From: Zygnema circumcarinatum
Taxonomy: Eukaryota; Streptophyta; Zygnematophyceae; Zygnematales; Zygnemataceae
NCBI GenBank assembly: GCA_037447605.1
Contig: CM074804.1
Span: forward strand, 1,006,232-1,070,231
DNA: 64,000 bases
Reading direction: 5' to 3'
Positions 60,402 through 64,000 of the stretch are shown here, one piece after another; position 1 is the stretch's first letter; every line of letters starts with the position of its first letter. The notes under the pieces are model-generated. The model was not told where the DNA came from and did not search any database. It saw only the letters and a list, made by a program, of their open reading frames with translations. The position numbers and the translations under genes are program-made.

Positions 60402-63400
60402 ATGGCAGGAAGCAGCTCTGCGGGGGCGCTTGTTAACTCTATGCTGAAATCTCTTGATGAGAGCAGGAAGTTTGCAGCAAAGGTGAAGGTAGACAAGACG
60501 ACGTTCCTTTCGGTTGTGTTTTATTTTGAGGAGCTTCGGGTGGTATTAGTCGATTTAGCTTCAAAGAATGATGTTTTCAAGACGCCTTCGTCGGCAGAGT
60601 TACTGCGATTGGAATCTTCAATCGTAAAGGTTCTTGACTTGATGACGCAGTGTGCTCAGCGAGGCAGAATTTATTTGCTGTTGAATACCGTGAAAGTGGT
60701 GGCGGAGGTGCAAGAGGCCATTCAAGAAGTCGGACATTGCCTGAATTTAGTCCCTGTTTTGCGCCTCTTTTCATCAGTCTCCTCAGACCTTCACAACCGG
60801 CTTGCTGATCTTCGTGTCAGAATGAGAGCGGCTGTATTGGAGCCAGAGCCTGGAAACGTCGAGATAGCGCAGGCGATAGAGGAGGGCCTAGCCCAGCATA
60901 TAGATGATGGCAGACACGCTACAAATCTGCTCATGAGGATTTTGGAGCAGCTGGAGCTGCCTGTTTCTGGAGCCGAAATTCTTCAGGATGAAGTGCAGAA
61001 GGATTTGGCTGCTGCTGAGGCTCAAAGGCGGGACACTGATGCGCAGCAGCTTTGGGAACTCAAGCGCTTCTTGAGTAGGGCTAACCTCCTTGCAGATGTA
61101 CGTCGGATGAATTTAGAATCTCCTGCAGGCCTTAGGGTGCAGAAACGGCTGTCTGCACAGGCGCCTGATTATTACAAGTGCAGTCTCACAGGGCATGTTA
61201 TGAAAGATCCTGTCACCTTGGTTGAAGTTGGCAGAAATTATGAGCGTAGTGCTCTTGAAGCGTGGTTTGCAAAGGGCAACAAAACATCTCCGGACACTGG
61301 GCAGCCTCTGAGCAGCCTTGAGGTTGTGCCAAATGTGGTTTTGAGGAACACCATTGATGAGGATTTTGATTGCCTTAATCAAAAGACTCTTGCCGTGTCC
61401 GTTGCATCCCTCGACTTGAGTTCCCCAGACGAACTCAATGATGCTCTGGAAGCCCTCAATCTTCTCACTGTCGACAAGAAATATGCCCAGCATGTCATCA
61501 ACATTGGAGGCATTCCCCCCTTGGCAAGGTTGCTGTCTTCTTTGCAACCCGGTGAGGCGAGGACCAACACCTTGGAAGTGTTGACGAAGCTTGCCAGTTT
61601 GGATGAAGAGTCCCAGGTGAGTTTCACATATGCGGTCGAGCATGGCTTACGGGACAGCAAGTGTCTGAAAACTTCAGAATAATACCATTGTGGAGCCATG
61701 ATGGACTATGTGACGTTGGCTTATTTATGCCGATTAGGCATACCCCCCTGTTTTTTACTACTGCATGTTCTTAGCCAGCAGGAATTTTGGGCCAGTCTTC
61801 CATTAGGAAAGGCAGCACACCGAATGATCTTCCAGGTGTAAAATGGCTTAAGCATCTAGTGTTGGCTTCAATCACTAGTTTTCGTTTGGGTGAAGGAGGC
61901 TTTACTTCTGTGTGCGTATGCTTATAGGCAATCATAGTTGCTATCTGATTCACTTTGATGAAAATTGTTCCTGCAGGTGGCGATTGTAGAAGTTGGAGCC
62001 CTTCAACCTCTTTTGAAGACATGTAATGATGAGGGTCCAGAGTCTGTGCCAGCCGTTCGACTTCTTTTGGAACTCTCGGACAGTAGTGCGGCAAGATTAG
62101 CCATTACGGAATTAAATGGTGTGATGACTTTAATCAAATTGTTGAACGCTCATCCTCAGGGTGAGGTTGGAGAGTTGACAGAGCGAGTACTCGAAAAGTT
62201 TTGGATGGCCGATCCGTGTGTAGCTATCCAGATGGCATCAGCGGGCATGTTCGCACCATTGGCAGCTCAGCTTGGCCCTGGTAAGTCTCAGAGAAACGTA
62301 AAGATGGTTTATCGTGCGGCTTTTTGTTCGCTTCCTTCTACACTAGTGAAGGAGAATGAGTGTGACGTTGGGGTGAGTTGAGCTGCAGGTGCTGTAATTC
62401 CATTCGTGCATTTTCTACTTTTTTCTGCGTGCAAATGCTTGTTTGACATCAGCGTACGTCGTGTTTAGAGTCCTCTCACACTGTAATTTTTACACCCTGT
62501 AGGCAGTCCTTTTTTCTTGCTTGCCCTTTCATCTTTAACAATCATTTGTCTCCTGGTTTATGCAGAAAATGACATTGACACTCGCCTTCTCATGGCTGAT
62601 GCTGTCATGACATGGGGAGTGAGCATGACAAGTCGGGTCAAATTGGTGGAGGCTGGAGTTCTGCCCCATCTCCTCGATCTTCTCAACAATGGACCTTCTG
62701 AAGGGACGGTTGCGGCTGTCAGAGCTTTGGAACACTTATCCCATACAGAAGCAAACCGGGTTGCCCTCGCAAAATGTGGGGTTATCGCAAGCCTTGCAAG
62801 GGCCCGTTCGAGGGGGAGTCCGGAAGTGAAGGAAGCAGCAGCAGCAACCCTAGCAAACCTTGCCCTGGATGATCAGGATTTGGATGCCTTAGACGAAGAT
62901 GGAGCTACTGTCCGACTTATTGCTATGCTACGGAGCAGCCCACACAGCAATAGAGAGTATGCAGTACGGACATTGGAGCCTATGGTTCGCGATAGCAGGA
63001 CCATGCGTTCACATGTATTGCAAGATAATCAAGCAGTTCCCGCAGTGTTTCAGTTGTTGCAAGATACAGGATGGCACTTTGCAGGGGCCTCTGTTCGTTC
63101 AGCCGCTATTCTTCTCCTTAGTCACCTTTGCCAGGACTCTGCAGGGCAGAGCTCCATGGTCGCCTCCCCGCAGGTGTTGAAGATTCTCACCACTTCGTTG
63201 GAGAGACCAACCTCCCAAGAGGAGCGGCAAGCAATCATCATCATTCTTTCTTGTATGGCTATGAGGGAAGACATGCGGATACTTGTAGCTAAGGAGGAGA
63301 TTGTGATTCCCGTGCTGGGGAAGTATTTGCTGAACGGGAATGCGAAAATGAAGGAGGCGGCTTTTATGGCTTTAGCAAAGCTAGCAGATCCAAGTGACTT

Positions 63401-64000
63401 GGATACACAAATGAGAGTGGTGAAGCTAGGAGTTATTCCGCTGGCAATTGAATATCTGACACTTGGGCCTGACACTCTACGGCAACCTGCAGCCTTGCTT
63501 ATGGGTAATCTCTCTCTCAGCACGCCTTGTCTCACAGGACGGCCGAACGAGTGGAGTTTTAGGAAGAATCTGGCTGCACAATTTAAGAAGGGAGGGCAGG
63601 ATAAAGAGAAAAAGCAGTACTCAGAGAAGAGAAGGCAGTGCAGGGTTCACTCAGGAAAGTGCAGCTTAGAAGCAACCTTCTGTTTGGTGGAAGGCGACGT
63701 TTTACCCATACTCTTAGAACTTTTAAATAAGGGCACAACTGCTGTAGCGGAGGCTTCTTTAATAGCTATTTCCTCTCTCCTTCAAGATGATCAGGACTTG
63801 GAGAGAGTAGTCGATTATCTGGTGAAGGATGACCTGATCGAGCGGGCATCAAAACTGGTGGGAAAGGATGCAAGCGCCACTGAAAGGGCTGTGTGGGTAT
63901 TGGAAAGAATATTCAAGTTTCAGAAGTACAAGCAGGCCAAGTATTCAAGACCGGCCATTTCTGCATTGGGGAACTTCATGACAAGCGCTACCGGCCCTTC
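60402..64000 (+). CDS. U-box / ARM-repeat E3 ubiquitin ligase, PUB42/43/44 (SAUL1)-like, 3' end outside the window
   Basis: Exons 60402-61616, 61977-62280 and 62566 to beyond 64000 join in frame; at least 984 residues are present. The N-terminal ~240 residues are helical, as in the family. The U-box is at about 255-325 (KCSLTGHVMKDPVTLVEVG, YERSALEAWF, NKTSPDTGQPL) and binds E2 enzymes. It is followed by armadillo-type repeats (GGIPPLARLLSSLQPGEART, VEAGVLPHLLDLLNNG, LAKCGVIASLARA). A CRVHSGKCSLEATFCLVEGD segment corresponds to the conserved cysteine-histidine insert in SAUL1-type C-termini. In Arabidopsis SAUL1 (PUB44) restrains premature senescence and cell death at the plasma membrane. The length fits PUB42 better than PUB44. 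The same frame is open upstream to 60099, but the (CT)n reading there is not coding; the ATG at 60402 is preferred. Confidence 0.9.

Overview
The window is nuclear DNA of a land plant. Genes are split by many GT-AG introns of roughly 100-700 bp. Several products are plant-specific: the chlorophyll Mg-dechelatase STAY-GREEN, the photosystem II factor LPA2, an RR-type tandem CCCH zinc finger, an ASR3-like trihelix factor and a PUB42/43/44 (SAUL1)-type U-box ligase. Long (GA)n/(CT)n microsatellites are common, and the STAY-GREEN protein lacks the C-terminal cysteine-rich motif I know from seed-plant proteins. Together these suggest a non-seed plant, most likely a bryophyte; that placement is inference.

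Layout. 1-21.7 kb (+): one very large gene of about 49 exons encoding a SHOOT GRAVITROPISM 6 / MROH1-like HEAT-repeat protein, reconstructed exon by exon with every junction in phase; its first ~65 codons were not found. 23.1-24.4 kb (-): single-exon F-box/leucine-rich protein. 24.4-28.0 kb: mostly gene-free. 28.0-30.5 kb (+): seven-exon DUF3228 gene with a 16-nt microexon and an intron made largely of (GA)n. 32.8-35.0 kb (+): intronless tandem CCCH zinc finger with a G-box/ABRE-rich upstream region. 36.9-38.3 kb (-): membrane-anchored alpha/beta hydrolase. 39.3-42.1 kb (+): STAY-GREEN. 44.3-45.2 kb (-): trihelix factor. 46.8-46.9 kb (-): possible 57-residue membrane microprotein. 47.2-50.5 kb (-): P-loop NTPase. 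51.5-52.8 kb (+): LPA2. 56.3-59.4 kb (-): F-box/WD40 protein. 60.4 kb to the window end (+): U-box/ARM ligase, open at its 3' end.

These are not an operon-like set. Two genes concern thylakoids (STAY-GREEN takes chlorophyll apart, LPA2 helps build photosystem II). Three are likely parts of ubiquitin ligases (two F-box proteins and the U-box protein).

The most notable non-genic signals are: (1) a ~460-bp inverted duplication whose right arm is the 3' end of the hydrolase gene and whose left arm is a decayed copy in opposite orientation, a hairpin-RNA configuration; (2) four scattered copies of a ~90-bp element with an ATGGC/GCCAT stem; (3) a ~470-bp degenerate array built on a TGACATCTCTC-like unit; (4) two 10-N gaps, each flanked by the same sequence on both sides (29 bp and 2,056 bp), which look like unmerged contig overlaps, so the apparent duplication at 53.0-57.2 kb is probably an assembly artefact.
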